The notes: generated from the sequence alone by a model not told the origin. DNA of 64,000 nucleotides from Desulfobacteraceae bacterium (GCA_014237465.1 JABZFM010000008.1:117683-181682); one strand, 5' to 3'; shown: positions 18,830 through 28,818, numbered from the stretch's first letter. Translations and numbers: made by a program.

Positions 18830-18850
18830 CCCAAATTATGTGACACGGAT

Positions 18851-19732
18851 ATGGAAAAAAAGACCCCTGAAACAAAAAAAAAGGCGTTGCCCAAAAAACC
18901 GGCAACGTTTCTGACCATAGACAATACCAATATGCTCGGATGGCTCATGTCCTGCTTTATTGTCTGTGGCTGCATGTTTTTTCTCGGTGTCCTTGTGGGC
19001 AGAAACACCGCGCCAGTCCAGTTTGACGTGGACCGGATAGAAGAAAAACTGTCAAACCTTCAGGTCAGTGTCTTAAAACAAAAAGAAGCGGAAAACCCGA
19101 AACCGAATATCCCGAATATCACGGATATCCCCAATATAAGCGACATGTCCGAACTGCCCATCGTGCATGAAAATATTATCGACAAGCTCAAGGACAAGGG
19201 CAAGCCGCCGGAAATATACGAACAGTATGTACCGCCGGTGTTAACACCCAAGTATGCGAAAACACCGCCGCCCAGACAAAAGCCGAAGCCGTTAAAAAAG
19301 ACGGCGGCCCCTGAAACGGAAAAACAGGCTGTGAAGTCCAAACCGGCACCCAAAGCAGAAGCGGTGGCCGTGCTGAAACCGGAGATCCGGTCTGCTCCTG
19401 CAGAAGTTTCTGCGCCGGTTGTAAAACCCGAAATAACAGCAGCAAAAAAAGCAGTGCCTGGGACTGAAAAAAGTGTACAAAAATCCCCGAAAGCAACGGG
19501 CCAGGGATTTGCCATTCAGGTGGCATCACTAAAGGATCCTGAAAAGGCCAAAATATTAATGAATAAATTCAAGGAAAAGGGATACCCGGCATTCTGCCAG
19601 TGCACGGAGATAAACGGCGCCACATGGCACCGGGTGAGAATCGGCCCTTATCCGGACCGGGCAATGGCCGACAAGGATCAGGACCGATTAAAAGCGGCCG
19701 GTGTTTATTCTTTAATTATATCCATGAATTAA
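18851..19732 (+). CDS. SPOR-domain membrane protein (DedD/FtsN-like)
   Basis: 293 residues. A short basic cytoplasmic tail is followed by one transmembrane helix (about 29-50, MLGWLMSCFIVCGCMFFLGV). A long proline-, lysine- and alanine-rich periplasmic spacer (about 80-215) leads to a C-terminal SPOR domain (GFAIQVASLKDPEKAKILMN, HRVRIGPYPDRAMADK). SPOR domains bind denuded septal glycan, so a role in cell division or the cell wall is likely. It begins 21 bp after argS and ends 12 bp before gatC. Confidence 0.85.
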   Translation: MEKKTPETKKKALPKKPATFLTIDNTNMLGWLMSCFIVCGCMFFLGVLVGRNTAPVQFDVDRIEEKLSNLQVSVLKQKEAENPKPNIPNITDIPNISDMSELPIVHENIIDKLKDKGKPPEIYEQYVPPVLTPKYAKTPPPRQKPKPLKKTAAPETEKQAVKSKPAPKAEAVAVLKPEIRSAPAEVSAPVVKPEITAAKKAVPGTEKSVQKSPKATGQGFAIQVASLKDPEKAKILMNKFKEKGYPAFCQCTEINGATWHRVRIGPYPDRAMADKDQDRLKAAGVYSLIISMN

Positions 19733-19744
19733 AAAGGAACACCC

Positions 19745-20032
19745 ATGAAACTGACCAAAGAAGAAGTGCTTCATGTCGCAACGCTGGCACGGCTGAATAT
19801 CGATGAATCGTTAATTGACACATTTGCCGATCAGCTGGGAGACATTCTCGAATACGTGGAAACCTTAGATCGCCTGGACACAAAAGATGTTCCCCCGACA
19901 TTTCATGCCGTGGACAAGTCAAATGCGTTTCGCAAGGACGAAACAACCGGTCATCTGGACCGGGAATCGGCTGTTTCCAATGCGCCGGAAGAAGATGACG
20001 GATATTTTATTGTCCCGAAAGTAATTGAATAG
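19745..20032 (+). CDS. gatC: Asp/Glu-tRNA amidotransferase subunit C
   Basis: 95 residues, the usual GatC size. The start MKLTKEEVLHVATLARLNID and the later LDRLDTKDVPPTFH match GatC, which wraps around GatA and stabilises the GatCAB complex that makes Gln-tRNA and Asn-tRNA by transamidation. AAGGA precedes the ATG. It is followed after 10 bp by gatA; gatB lies about 12 kb away on the other strand. Confidence 0.95.
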   Translation: MKLTKEEVLHVATLARLNIDESLIDTFADQLGDILEYVETLDRLDTKDVPPTFHAVDKSNAFRKDETTGHLDRESAVSNAPEEDDGYFIVPKVIE

Positions 20033-20042
20033 GAGACAATAG

Positions 20043-21503
20043 ATGAACCTGCACGAACTGACCATACACGACGCACAGGATCTTTTAAAAAATAAAGAAA
20101 TTTCCGCAAAAGAACTGACCCGGGCGGTTTTTGACCGGATCGACACCGTTGAACCGTCTGTTGATGCCTATATCTCGGTAACAAAGGACATTGCTCTGTC
20201 ACAGGCGGATGCGGCGGACAAAGCCATTTCAGGAGACAATATAAAGACGCTGACCGGCATCCCTCTCGCTGTCAAAGACCTGATCTGCACAAAAGGCGTT
20301 GCCACGACCTGCGCATCCAAAATTCTTAAAAACTTCATCCCCCCCTATGATGCCACGGTAACGGAGAAATTAAACGCCGCCGGTGCGGTGATGGTCGGCA
20401 AAGTCAACATGGACGAATTTGCCATGGGATCATCCACTGAAAATTCCGGTTTCAAAGTCACGAAAAATCCGTGGAACCTGTCCCATGTTCCGGGCGGATC
20501 CAGCGGCGGATCGGCTGCGGCCGTTGCCGCGGATATGTGCCTGGGGGCACTGGGTTCGGATACCGGCGGGTCCATTCGTCAGCCGGCATCCCATTGCGGT
20601 GTCGTTGGCATAAAACCCACCTACGGCAGGGTGTCCCGGTTCGGCCTGGTCGCGTTTGCTTCTTCGCTGGATCAGATCGGCCCTTTGGCAAAAGATGTTA
20701 CGGATGCCGCCATACTGCTGCAGGTAATTTCCGGTTACGACCCCAAAGACTCCACGTCCATCGACAAGCCCACACCGGATTACCGCGCCGCCCTGCCTGG
20801 AGGCATTAAGGGCCTGAAAATCGGTATCCCCAAAGAATACCATGCGTCAAACGGTATGTCGCCGGATGTTTTGTCCGCTGTTCAAAACGCCATGAATTTT
20901 TATAAAGACGCGGGCGCAGAACTGGTGGACATCTCCCTGCCCCATTCGGAATACGCGGTTGCCGCTTATTACCTCATCGCCCCGGCGGAAGCCTGCTCCA
21001 ACCTGGCCCGTTACGACGGCGTCAAATACGGAGTAAGAGACAAGGAGTCCTCCGGCCTGATTGATATGTACCGAAACACGCGCTCTTCGGGATTCGGCCC
21101 GGAAGTGCAGCGCCGTATTTTACTGGGTACGTATGCCCTGTCGGCCGGCTATTATGATGCCTACTACAAAAAAGCATCCCAGATAAGAACGCTGATTAAA
21201 AATGATTTTATGCAGGCATTTGAAGCCTGTGATATTATTTTGTCACCGGTCACGCCTTCGACGGCGTTTAAAATCGGGGAAAATGTCGATGACCCGCTGA
21301 CCATGTATCTTTCTGATATTTTTACCCTTTCTGCCAACCTGGCAGGAATCCCCGGATTATCAGTTCCCTGCGGTATTTCCGGAGACGGTCTTCCCATTGG
21401 CCTCCAGCTGATGGGCAACTATTTTGCTGAAAACACGATTTTAAATGCCGCGTACTATTTTGAACAGGCCACTGAGTTCCATAAGCTGCGCCCGAAAATA
21501 TAG
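20043..21503 (+). CDS. gatA: Asp/Glu-tRNA amidotransferase subunit A
   Basis: 486 residues. The amidase-signature fold is complete: the catalytic lysine in [25 protein letters not shown] with the cis-serine, and [14 protein letters not shown] with the nucleophilic serine. GatA releases ammonia from glutamine and passes it to GatB. GGAGA lies upstream of the ATG. With gatC and gatB present, indirect aminoacylation of Gln and/or Asn tRNA is expected here. Confidence 0.97.
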   Translation: MNLHELTIHDAQDLLKNKEISAKELTRAVFDRIDTVEPSVDAYISVTKDIALSQADAADKAISGDNIKTLTGIPLAVKDLICTKGVATTCASKILKNFIPPYDATVTEKLNAAGAVMVGKVNMDEFAMGSSTENSGFKVTKNPWNLSHVPGGSSGGSAAAVAADMCLGALGSDTGGSIRQPASHCGVVGIKPTYGRVSRFGLVAFASSLDQIGPLAKDVTDAAILLQVISGYDPKDSTSIDKPTPDYRAALPGGIKGLKIGIPKEYHASNGMSPDVLSAVQNAMNFYKDAGAELVDISLPHSEYAVAAYYLIAPAEACSNLARYDGVKYGVRDKESSGLIDMYRNTRSSGFGPEVQRRILLGTYALSAGYYDAYYKKASQIRTLIKNDFMQAFEACDIILSPVTPSTAFKIGENVDDPLTMYLSDIFTLSANLAGIPGLSVPCGISGDGLPIGLQLMGNYFAENTILNAAYYFEQATEFHKLRPKI

Positions 21504-21573
21504 TGCACGCTTTAAGATGAACCCCTAAAAGGTAGCTGGATGGCTATACGCCATTTTTTAAGAAAGGAAAAAT

Positions 21574-21750
21574 ATGAGCATCTTACCGGAAGGCGAAGAC
21601 TTAAGAAAAGCAATTAAATGGATTGATGAAATACTGCAGGACAAGACGGATAAATCCATCTCCGAACTGATTTGCGAAGCATCATTAAAATTTGACCTGC
21701 CGCCCAATGATCAGGAATTTTTGTTTAGGAATTTCACGAATAAAAATTAG
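21574..21750 (+). CDS. 58-residue conserved-looking cytoplasmic protein
   Basis: A short ORF (MSILPEGEDLRKAIKWIDEI, ending FLFRNFTNKN) with AGGAAA 5 bases before the ATG, 70 bp after gatA and on the same strand. The sequence is acidic and mostly helical, with no membrane segment or cysteine cluster. The good ribosome binding site and coding-like composition argue that it is real. Its function is unknown. It may form part of the gatCA transcript. Confidence 0.6.
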   Translation: MSILPEGEDLRKAIKWIDEILQDKTDKSISELICEASLKFDLPPNDQEFLFRNFTNKN

Positions 21751-21803
21751 CCGGAGATATTTATTTTTGGGGTGTTTCACGAATTGGATCAGGTATTGAC
21801 ATA

Positions 21804-21867
21804 ACAGGTGTCAGGTGTCGGGTGTCAAGATAGGGAAATGCAGCTGAAGCCTGAACACTGACACCTG
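21804..21867. repeat. low-complexity GGTGTC repeat
   Basis: CAGGTGTCAGGTGTCGGGTG at 21805 holds three near-copies of a 7-8 base unit. CACTGACACCTG at the other end is inverted to it, making an imperfect dyad of about 60 bp. It resembles the three other degenerate short-unit repeats of this window in layout. It lies between the 58-residue gene and mutL; nothing else is seen there apart from a ribosome binding site. Confidence 0.5.
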
Positions 21868-22021
21868 ATATAAAAAATATTGATTCACAACAAAACGTTA
21901 TCATTTTTTCAAGCGACACTCTCAGCGACTTTTGTGCAAGCATGTAACAGGTTATTGAAAAACGATCGATCAACTTGTCTTAATCGTATGTTATCACTCT
22001 TAATGAGGGAAGGAAGACATC

Positions 22022-23935
22022 GTGTCAAAAATTAAAATCCTTCCGGAAATCCTTTCCAACAAAATCGCCGCCGGTGAAGTGGTTGAGCGCCCTGCTTCCG
22101 TGGTCAAAGAACTGGTTGAAAATTCCATTGATGCCAAAAGCACTAAAATCACCATTGAAATCGGCCAGGGCGGCCGATCCCTGATCCGGATTTCAGACAA
22201 CGGTATCGGCATGACGCATGATGACGCGCTGCTTGCCATCGAGCGATATGCCACCAGCAAAATTTATGTCGACGATGATCTGTATGCCATCAATACTCTT
22301 GGTTTCAGGGGTGAAGCATTGCCCAGCATCGCGTCGGTTTCAAAATTTAGCATTATTACCAAAGACAAGTCCTCTGTTTCCGGTACCCGCATTGATATTG
22401 AAGGCGGTAAAATAAAAAAAGTCTCCGACGCCGGCGCGCCGGACGGAACCATGATTTCCGTTCATCAACTTTTTTTCAACACGCCTGCCCGTCGCAAATT
22501 TTTAAAAACCGTTACCACGGAAATGGGGCATATCGCGGATGTGGTTTCCTGCTGCGCCCTGGCCTGCCCGAACATTCAATTCCGTCTGATCCATAATCAA
22601 AAAGAGATTAAAAACTGGCCGCCGGTCCGCTCATCCATTGACCGGGTCGTTGACGTTCTGGGCAACGACTTAAAATCAGCCCTTTATTCATTTGATTATA
22701 ACGACAATTACCTGTCTTTATCCGGCTGGACGTCGGATCCGGCGGTTACCCGGGGCACCTCCCAGAAAATCTATTTGTTCATTAACGGCCGGTTAATCAG
22801 GGACCGGGGAATTCAATACGCCATTTTTGAAGGCTACCGGGGACGAATCATGAAAGGACGCTTTCCGGTGGCGGTCCTGTTCATCGACCTGCCCCCGGAC
22901 CAGGTCGATGTCAATGTCCATCCCACCAAACACGAAGTGAGGTTTGCCCGGCAAAAACAGGTATATGAAGCCGTTAAAACCGGGGTGCTGACCATCTGGA
23001 AAACCCGGCAAAGAGCGCAATGGGCTGATCCCAAACCGTTGACAACAGAAATAAAAGAAACCCGGCCCCTTTCATTTGACCGGCCGCCGGCAAATAAGCC
23101 GGAATTACATAATTTTATAGTAAAAAAATCAAAATCCGGCCCCGCTCAAAAGCCGTCAAAAGCACCTGTTGACCCTTTTTCGCCGGGTGCTTCTTCAACG
23201 ACGCCGCAAAAGAATTTCTCACCAGCACCGCCGCCTGAACCTGATAATCCTGAACCTGACAATAAAGTTCCCGAAACAACACCGCCTCAGACAACACCGA
23301 AGGCAAAAGCCCCGGCCTCCCGGCAGGTCCATCTCTGGGAGCAGAAAAAATTCGCTGACGCAACCGTTATCGGCCAATTTAACAATACCTATATTTTATG
23401 TGAGGGCGATGGCGAGTTGATCGTTGTGGACCAGCATGCCGCCCATGAACGCATCGCCTATGAGCGCCTAAAAACGGCCAGGCGTTCAAACACTCACCCG
23501 TCTTCCCAGAAACTCATGATCCCTGAAACCTTTGAACTGGGATACCGGGAAACAGCCGTCATAGAACAGATGCTGGACGACCTGAATTCGCTGGGGCTTG
23601 AAATCGAGCATTTCGGCGGTAATACCTTTGTCGTCAAATCCGTGCCGGTCTTGATTGCGGACCGGGAAATCAGGCCTTTGATCCTTGAAATTGCCGAGGC
23701 CATGGATGCTTTCGGGTATTCTCCGGGCCTTGAAGACGCCCTTGATCAGTGCATTATACTCATGGCCTGCCACAGCGCGATTCGGGCCCACCAGTCCCTT
23801 TCCATCAAGGAGATGAAAGAACTGCTGGTGCAGCTGGATCAGTGTGAAAATCCGTTTCACTGCCCACACGGCCGGCCGACATTTGTGCAATGGCCGGTAA
23901 AAACGTTGGAAAAGAGTTTTAAAAGGACTCTATAA
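22022..23935 (+). CDS. mutL: DNA mismatch repair protein MutL
   Basis: 637 residues from a GTG at 22022, preceded by GAGGGAAGGAAG. The GHKL ATPase half shows LPEILSNKIAAGEVVERPAS, ELVENSIDA, RISDNGIGM and LGFRGEALPSIASV, then FFNTPARRKFLK. After a proline-rich linker (about 350-430), the C-terminal dimerisation domain has DQHAAHERIAYE, the DQHA(x)2E(x)4E metal site of MutL endonucleases. So this MutL should nick DNA itself, as in bacteria without MutH. It couples mismatch recognition to strand removal. Confidence 0.96.
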   Translation: MSKIKILPEILSNKIAAGEVVERPASVVKELVENSIDAKSTKITIEIGQGGRSLIRISDNGIGMTHDDALLAIERYATSKIYVDDDLYAINTLGFRGEALPSIASVSKFSIITKDKSSVSGTRIDIEGGKIKKVSDAGAPDGTMISVHQLFFNTPARRKFLKTVTTEMGHIADVVSCCALACPNIQFRLIHNQKEIKNWPPVRSSIDRVVDVLGNDLKSALYSFDYNDNYLSLSGWTSDPAVTRGTSQKIYLFINGRLIRDRGIQYAIFEGYRGRIMKGRFPVAVLFIDLPPDQVDVNVHPTKHEVRFARQKQVYEAVKTGVLTIWKTRQRAQWADPKPLTTEIKETRPLSFDRPPANKPELHNFIVKKSKSGPAQKPSKAPVDPFSPGASSTTPQKNFSPAPPPEPDNPEPDNKVPETTPPQTTPKAKAPASRQVHLWEQKKFADATVIGQFNNTYILCEGDGELIVVDQHAAHERIAYERLKTARRSNTHPSSQKLMIPETFELGYRETAVIEQMLDDLNSLGLEIEHFGGNTFVVKSVPVLIADREIRPLILEIAEAMDAFGYSPGLEDALDQCIILMACHSAIRAHQSLSIKEMKELLVQLDQCENPFHCPHGRPTFVQWPVKTLEKSFKRTL

Positions 23936-23947
23936 ACAAAATCGAAT

Positions 23948-24046
23948 GAACGCCGATGAATCCTCATCTTTTGCGTTGCCGGGGGATCGCAGTAGCACAC
24001 TACGGCTTCACCCCCGGCGCCTTGAACCTGAGGCCCCTCGACGTTC
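23948..24046. repeat. palindromic MITE/REP-like element, copy 6
   Basis: Outer ends GAACG and CGTTC and inner CCTCA and TGAGG are inverted. The core is TTGCGTTGCCGGGGGATCGC, the dyad GTAGCACACTAC, then CACCCCCGGCGCCTTGAACC. GCCGGGGG and CCCCCGGC form a strong stem. The order TGCGTTG, short dyad, CGCCTTG is the same as in copies 4 and 5, although the sequence between is different. It lies between mutL and the next gene and could act as a terminator. Confidence 0.65.
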
Positions 24047-24090
24047 AAACAAACAGTGTTAAAATAATTAAAAAATGGTGTGAAACGATT

Positions 24091-25590
24091 ATGAAAAAAA
24101 TATGGTGGGCAGCCGCCGGTTTTGCCCTGATATTTGTCATACTGATGCTAATCCGTCTGGATCTGTGGGCACGGTTTTTCCCTGAAACTTCAAATACCAC
24201 CGCCATCGCTCCGGGTGAACTGCCTGAAAATGACACCTGGATGAACCTGTATCTCAAGGACAAAAAAATAGGATATGCCCATTCGGTTTTGACCAAACAG
24301 GAAAACGGCTTTCTAATGGATGAAACCCTGTTTATGCGAATGAATATCATGGGATTTTCCCAGGATGTTCAGATGACCACCACCGCCGACCTCAAAAAAG
24401 ACCTCTCCCTGGACACCTTTGTTTTTAAACTCCATTCCGGACGCTTTGATTTTACCGCCAGCGGTCAGATGAAACCCGGCAACAAGCTGTCTGTTACAAC
24501 CAATCTTACCGGAACCCCGAAAACAAATGAAATTCAACTGGCGCACATTCCGCATCTTACCGGCGGGGTTTTGCATGCCGCAGCCAGGGACTATAAACTG
24601 TCGCAAAAAGATCAATTTACATTTCATATCTTTGACCCGGCCACCATGAGCCAGGAACCGGTGACCGTTAAGGTGATCGGAGAAGATGAGATCACCAGCA
24701 TGGGGCAGCCCACGAAAACGACTAAGCTGACCCTCACATTCAAGGGAGCAGTGCAGACCGCCTGGATGGATCAAAACAATGAAATTGTCCGGGAAAAAGG
24801 CCTGCTGGGAATGACCCTTGAAAAAACCAGCAGAGAAAAAGCGCTGGCCGGTCTTTCAGCAACCGCGTCTGCCCCAGGCATGACACCAGATATGACACCA
24901 GATATCACTGAAATCGCTTCAGTAAAAAGCAATGTGATCATCAACAATCCCCGAAAAACTTCGTTTCTAAAGGTGGAATTAAGCGGCATCGATACAGATG
25001 CACTGTATTTAAACGGCGGCCGGCAAACGCTTTCAAGTAATATGCTAAGCGTTGCCAAAGAGAGCATGCAGGATATTTCAAAAAAAACAGACAAAATCCA
25101 TACGTCAGATTTGGAAACATTTTTACGGCCCGAACCGTTTATTGAGTCCGATCATCCCACAATATCCGAACTGGCAGCAAAGATTGTATCTTTAGATGAT
25201 CCGCCCCCGGTTAAAGGGCAAAAACTGGTGGACTGGGTGTTTAAAAACATTGAAAAACGTCCGGTCATTTCCATACCCGATGCCGTCACCACCTTGGAAA
25301 ACCGTATCGGAGACTGCAATGAGCACTCGGTTCTTCTGGCCGCCCTGGCACGATCTGCAGGAATCCCTTCAAAAATCGAATCCGGGCTGTTGTATTTAAA
25401 GGGCCGGTTTTATTATCACGCCTGGAACCTGCTGTACGTGGGAGAATGGATCACCGCAGATTCGGTGTTCGGCCTGATGCCGGCAGACGCGGCCCGAATC
25501 CGGTTCGCCAGCGGCAACCCCCAGTCCCAGCTGGATTTAATACCGGTTATTGACCGGGTGGGGATTTTGGTGATTGAAGCAGGGGATTAA
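24091..25590 (+). CDS. membrane-anchored transglutaminase-like protein
   Basis: 499 residues from MKKIWWAAAGFALIFVILML; the frame runs back into the repeat element, so this ATG, which begins a signal-anchor helix (about 4-22), is preferred. The large middle part is unrecognised and probably periplasmic. The C-terminal 120 residues are a transglutaminase-like cysteine-protease fold: RIGDCNEHSVLLAALARSAG (cysteine), FYYHAWNLLYV (histidine) and WITADSVFG (aspartate). Such domains cleave or cross-link peptides in the envelope. Its substrate is unknown. Confidence 0.75.
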   Translation: MKKIWWAAAGFALIFVILMLIRLDLWARFFPETSNTTAIAPGELPENDTWMNLYLKDKKIGYAHSVLTKQENGFLMDETLFMRMNIMGFSQDVQMTTTADLKKDLSLDTFVFKLHSGRFDFTASGQMKPGNKLSVTTNLTGTPKTNEIQLAHIPHLTGGVLHAAARDYKLSQKDQFTFHIFDPATMSQEPVTVKVIGEDEITSMGQPTKTTKLTLTFKGAVQTAWMDQNNEIVREKGLLGMTLEKTSREKALAGLSATASAPGMTPDMTPDITEIASVKSNVIINNPRKTSFLKVELSGIDTDALYLNGGRQTLSSNMLSVAKESMQDISKKTDKIHTSDLETFLRPEPFIESDHPTISELAAKIVSLDDPPPVKGQKLVDWVFKNIEKRPVISIPDAVTTLENRIGDCNEHSVLLAALARSAGIPSKIESGLLYLKGRFYYHAWNLLYVGEWITADSVFGLMPADAARIRFASGNPQSQLDLIPVIDRVGILVIEAGD

Positions 25591-25671
25591 GGGAAAGGTA
25601 TAAGGTGGAAGGCCGAAGGTAAAAGCTGAACATCGAACATTCAACATCCAACGTCGAAAGCTTTAAAAACA
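25591..25671. repeat. degenerate GGTGGAAGG / CATTCAACATCC repeat
   Basis: The sequence AAGGTGGAAGGCCGAAGGT followed by GAACATCGAACATTCAACAT consists of near-copies of short purine-rich and TCAACAT units. The same kinds of unit are found at 40046-40138 and 46057-46121. No coding potential is evident. It lies just after the transglutaminase-like gene. Confidence 0.45.
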
Positions 25672-25742
25672 AAAACTCAACAGACGAACTTTATGGAAAT
25701 TGAATTTTGAAATTTCAATACAAAAAGATCTACTTTTTATAC

Positions 25743-25776
25743 GTAGGCTGGATTAGCTCGTAGAGCGTAATCCGGC
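25743..25776. repeat. short palindromic repeat (GTAGGCTGGATTAGC type)
   Basis: GTAGGCTGGATTAGC is followed by GAGCGTAATCCGGC. ATTAGC and GGATTA are mirrored by GCGTAATCC in the typical form of a repeat spread through many proteobacterial intergenic regions. Only this one copy is seen here. The palindrome at 35285-35341 is of a related kind. Confidence 0.45.
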
Positions 25777-25827
25777 ATTTATGAAAATTTCGGAAAAACG
25801 TCAAATCAAATCCAATCGGGTAAAAAC

Positions 25828-26595
25828 ATGATCGAAACCAAGAATCTGACCAAGCGCTACGGCAGACTGCTGGCGGTTGACCGGCTGAACCTGTTTGTTC
25901 CGAAAGGCTCGATTTTCGGATTTATCGGGCCCAATGGCGCGGGAAAAACCACGACCATCAAAATGCTGGCAGGGCTTATTGAACCGGACTCCGGGACGGT
26001 TCTTATCCGGGACACGGATATCAGACAAAAACCGGAAAACGCCAAGCAGCAGATCGGATTTATCCCGGACCGGCCCTATTTATACGAAAAACTCACGGGC
26101 CTGGAATTCTTGAAATTCACCGCAGATCTTTACGGAGTGGTAGAGTCTGCCTTTCATAAAAAAGCAGAACGCATTCTGGATAAGTTTTCCTTAATTGACT
26201 GGAAAAACGAGCTCATAGAGGCCTATTCCCATGGCATGAAACAGCGGCTGATTATGGCAGCGGCCATCCTCCATGATCCGAAAATCATCATTGTCGACGA
26301 ACCTATGATCGGACTGGATCCGGCCGGGATTAAAATGGTCAAGCATATGTTCCGTGAACTGGCTGACAGCGGTGTGACCTTTTTTATTTCCACCCACACG
26401 TTAAGCATTGCACAGGATCTGTGTGACCGGATCGGCATTATCCAGAAAGGAAAACTCATTGCCACCGGTACCCTGGATGATTTGAAAACTCAGGCCCAGG
26501 CCACGTCCGGAGACCTTGAAGCCGTATTTTTAAAACTCACCCGTGAAGAATCATTGCTCCAGGGCTATCAAGATGTTCCGGGAATTTCTCCATGA
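25828..26595 (+). CDS. ABC transporter ATP-binding protein (ABC-2 exporter type)
   Basis: 255 residues. Walker A is GPNGAGKTTT. The signature loop is the variant AYSHGMKQRL, Walker B is IIIVDEPMIGLDP, and the switch histidine is in FFISTHTLS. The start MIETKNLTKRYGRLLAVDRL is typical of single-domain ATPases of ABC-2 exporters. The stop overlaps the next gene's start by 4 bases (ATGA), so ATPase and permease are coupled. The substrate is unknown. Confidence 0.9.
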   Translation: MIETKNLTKRYGRLLAVDRLNLFVPKGSIFGFIGPNGAGKTTTIKMLAGLIEPDSGTVLIRDTDIRQKPENAKQQIGFIPDRPYLYEKLTGLEFLKFTADLYGVVESAFHKKAERILDKFSLIDWKNELIEAYSHGMKQRLIMAAAILHDPKIIIVDEPMIGLDPAGIKMVKHMFRELADSGVTFFISTHTLSIAQDLCDRIGIIQKGKLIATGTLDDLKTQAQATSGDLEAVFLKLTREESLLQGYQDVPGISP

Positions 26596-28277
26596 ATGAC
26601 ATCCTCACCCTGATGACCCCGCGCCTGCTCTCGTTTAAAAACAAAAAGAGCGGCAATCTTGCACGCCTGCTCATGTTCGGCATCATCGGAGTGATCTTCT
26701 GGGGCGGCCTGTTTGCTGTTTCCCTGCGCCTGCTATCATATTTTCAAAACATTGAAGAACTCGGCAATATCCTGGCCTGGAAACTGCTCTCCATGGTGCT
26801 GGTCATTTATTTTTCCCTGCTGGTATTTTCCAGCATTCTGACCGCGCTGTCCAAACTGTTTCTCAGCAAGGACCTGATGCTGGTACATGCCATGCCGGTC
26901 AGCAGCTATAAGATCTTTTGCGCCCGATGGATTGAAAGCGCTGTGGACAGCTCCTGGACAATTATTATATTCACCCTGCCGGTGCTGATTTCATACGGTA
27001 TTGTATTTAAATCCGGCCCGTTTTTTTACGCCCTGATCATCATGGTGCTTCTGCTGTTGTCCCTGATTGCATCGATTCTCAGTGCGGTGCTGGTCATGGT
27101 GACCGTTATCATCATTCCGCCGGGCCGCATTAAAAGCATCTTTGTCTTTTTGGGCCTGCTGCTCTTTCTTCTGCTGTATCTAGCATTCCGGGTAGTCCGG
27201 CCGGAACGCCTGGTGGACCCGGAAGCCTTTGAGAACTTCTTAAGCTACTTAAAAATCCTGGAAACACCGTCTTCCCCGTATCTGCCGTCCACATGGGCGT
27301 TTGATGCCATCCAGGCTTCGCTGACCCGTGTGAGCCATACCATGTTTTTAAACCTTTTTTTGCTCGCCGCCTGTGCCGGCGCCCTGATATTCATGTCCCT
27401 GATTATCGCGGATGCTTTTTATATGAAAGGGGTATCCAAAAGCCAGACCGCGCGAAAAACCCTGCGCAAACCCAAAGTGAAAAAAAATCCCCGCATTTTG
27501 TCGTTTCTGCCCGGGCATGTACAGGCGTATGTCATCAAGGAGATTAAAACGTTTTTCCGGGATCAGACCCAGTGGTCCCAGATTTTTCTGATCCTCGCGT
27601 TAATCGTTATTTATATTTATAATTTCAAGGTGCTTCCCCTGGAACGGGCCCCGATCAAGACCGTCTATCTTCAGAACATTCTTGCATTTTTGAATATCGG
27701 GCTGGCATCTTTTGTACTGACCGCCATCACCGGCCGGTTTGCGTATCCGGCGGTCAGCATAGAAGGAGAAGCCTTCTGGATCGTCTCGTCCTCGCCCATC
27801 CGGCTCAAAACATTTTTATGGATCAAATATTTTATCTATTTTGTGCCGCTACTGGTTTTAACCGAAGTGCTGATCATCGCCACCAACATCCTCCTTCAAG
27901 TGTCCCCGTTCATGATGTGGCTGTCAATTGTCACGATTTTGTTTGTCGTTCCATCGGTGGTTGCTTTAGGTATCGGTCTTGGGGCGGCGTACCCGGATTT
28001 TAACGCAGAAAACGCGGCCCAGGCGATCACCAGCTTTGGTGGGCTCATCTTTATGATGCTGGCCGCAGTGTATATCACCGCCGTCATCGTGCTTGAAGCC
28101 GGTCCGGTCTACCGCATCTTTATATCCGGGATTTATGACCGGAACATCCCCATATTCCGGTGGTTATGGATCATCGGCTCCTTTGGTCTTGCCGCACTGA
28201 TCAGTATTTGCACAGTGGTTTTTTCAATGAAATACGGGGTGAGAAATCTTACAAAATCCAGCCGCAGGATTACATAG
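26592..28277 (+). CDS. ABC-2-type exporter permease
   Basis: 561 residues with about ten to twelve hydrophobic segments in two sets (roughly 30-260 and 320-550) around a basic loop (KTLRKPKVKKNPR). This fits the putative ABC exporter family of large two-halved permeases encoded next to an ABC-2 ATPase. It lies in the inner membrane with the preceding ATPase. Its 3' end overlaps the convergent DUF2889 gene by 8 bases, leaving no room for a separate terminator between them. Confidence 0.8.
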   Translation: MNDILTLMTPRLLSFKNKKSGNLARLLMFGIIGVIFWGGLFAVSLRLLSYFQNIEELGNILAWKLLSMVLVIYFSLLVFSSILTALSKLFLSKDLMLVHAMPVSSYKIFCARWIESAVDSSWTIIIFTLPVLISYGIVFKSGPFFYALIIMVLLLLSLIASILSAVLVMVTVIIIPPGRIKSIFVFLGLLLFLLLYLAFRVVRPERLVDPEAFENFLSYLKILETPSSPYLPSTWAFDAIQASLTRVSHTMFLNLFLLAACAGALIFMSLIIADAFYMKGVSKSQTARKTLRKPKVKKNPRILSFLPGHVQAYVIKEIKTFFRDQTQWSQIFLILALIVIYIYNFKVLPLERAPIKTVYLQNILAFLNIGLASFVLTAITGRFAYPAVSIEGEAFWIVSSSPIRLKTFLWIKYFIYFVPLLVLTEVLIIATNILLQVSPFMMWLSIVTILFVVPSVVALGIGLGAAYPDFNAENAAQAITSFGGLIFMMLAAVYITAVIVLEAGPVYRIFISGIYDRNIPIFRWLWIIGSFGLAALISICTVVFSMKYGVRNLTKSSRRIT

Positions 28278-28818
28278 ACAGCTTTTCACGGGTTTCCTGC
28301 ATCAACTCCCCGTCTGCCCGCCACACCCAGCAGGTATTTTCAAGAAATTTCAATGCCGCGCCGGAATACTTTGCCGGATCCACGGGATGCCGGGCAACAG
28401 CGGACCACGCGCCCTGAACCGCTGCCGGCGCCATGGCAAGCAGTAGGGCCACCAGGTGGGTGCACCCTTTTGCGCCGCCGATCTTTTCCTTGACCTTTTC
28501 CGTAAAACCGGCACGTATTTTCATGCCGATCACCCGCTTTAAGGTATTTAAAACCTCCCGGCAGTCTTCTCTGGGCACGGTTTCCATGTCCACATCAATA
28601 TCATCAATAACAAGTTTCGGCCCTTTGACAACCATCCGGATCACCAGATCATGAACCACCCCAGGCGGCCGGGATTCTCCGCTGCTGAAATAATACGTTT
28701 TCATAAAACGATTATCGGTCAGCCGGCCCTCAACCACCACTGAATCTTTTTCATATTCATAGGTGGTTATCTGAACCTGCCGCCCGTGAATTTTCCTGTT
28801 TCTGTCAATCTGTATCAT
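28270..28818 (-). CDS. DUF2889 family protein
   Basis: 182 residues. The pattern RKIHGRQVQITTYEYEKDSVVVEGRLTD, HDLVIRMVV, IDDIDVDMETVP and GCTHLVALLLAMAP matches the DUF2889 family, which has no known function. No signal or membrane segment is seen. GAGGAAA lies before the ATG. It is transcribed toward the ABC permease and overlaps its end. Confidence 0.75.
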   Translation of the reverse strand: MIQIDRNRKIHGRQVQITTYEYEKDSVVVEGRLTDNRFMKTYYFSSGESRPPGVVHDLVIRMVVKGPKLVIDDIDVDMETVPREDCREVLNTLKRVIGMKIRAGFTEKVKEKIGGAKGCTHLVALLLAMAPAAVQGAWSAVARHPVDPAKYSGAALKFLENTCWVWRADGELMQETREKLSM

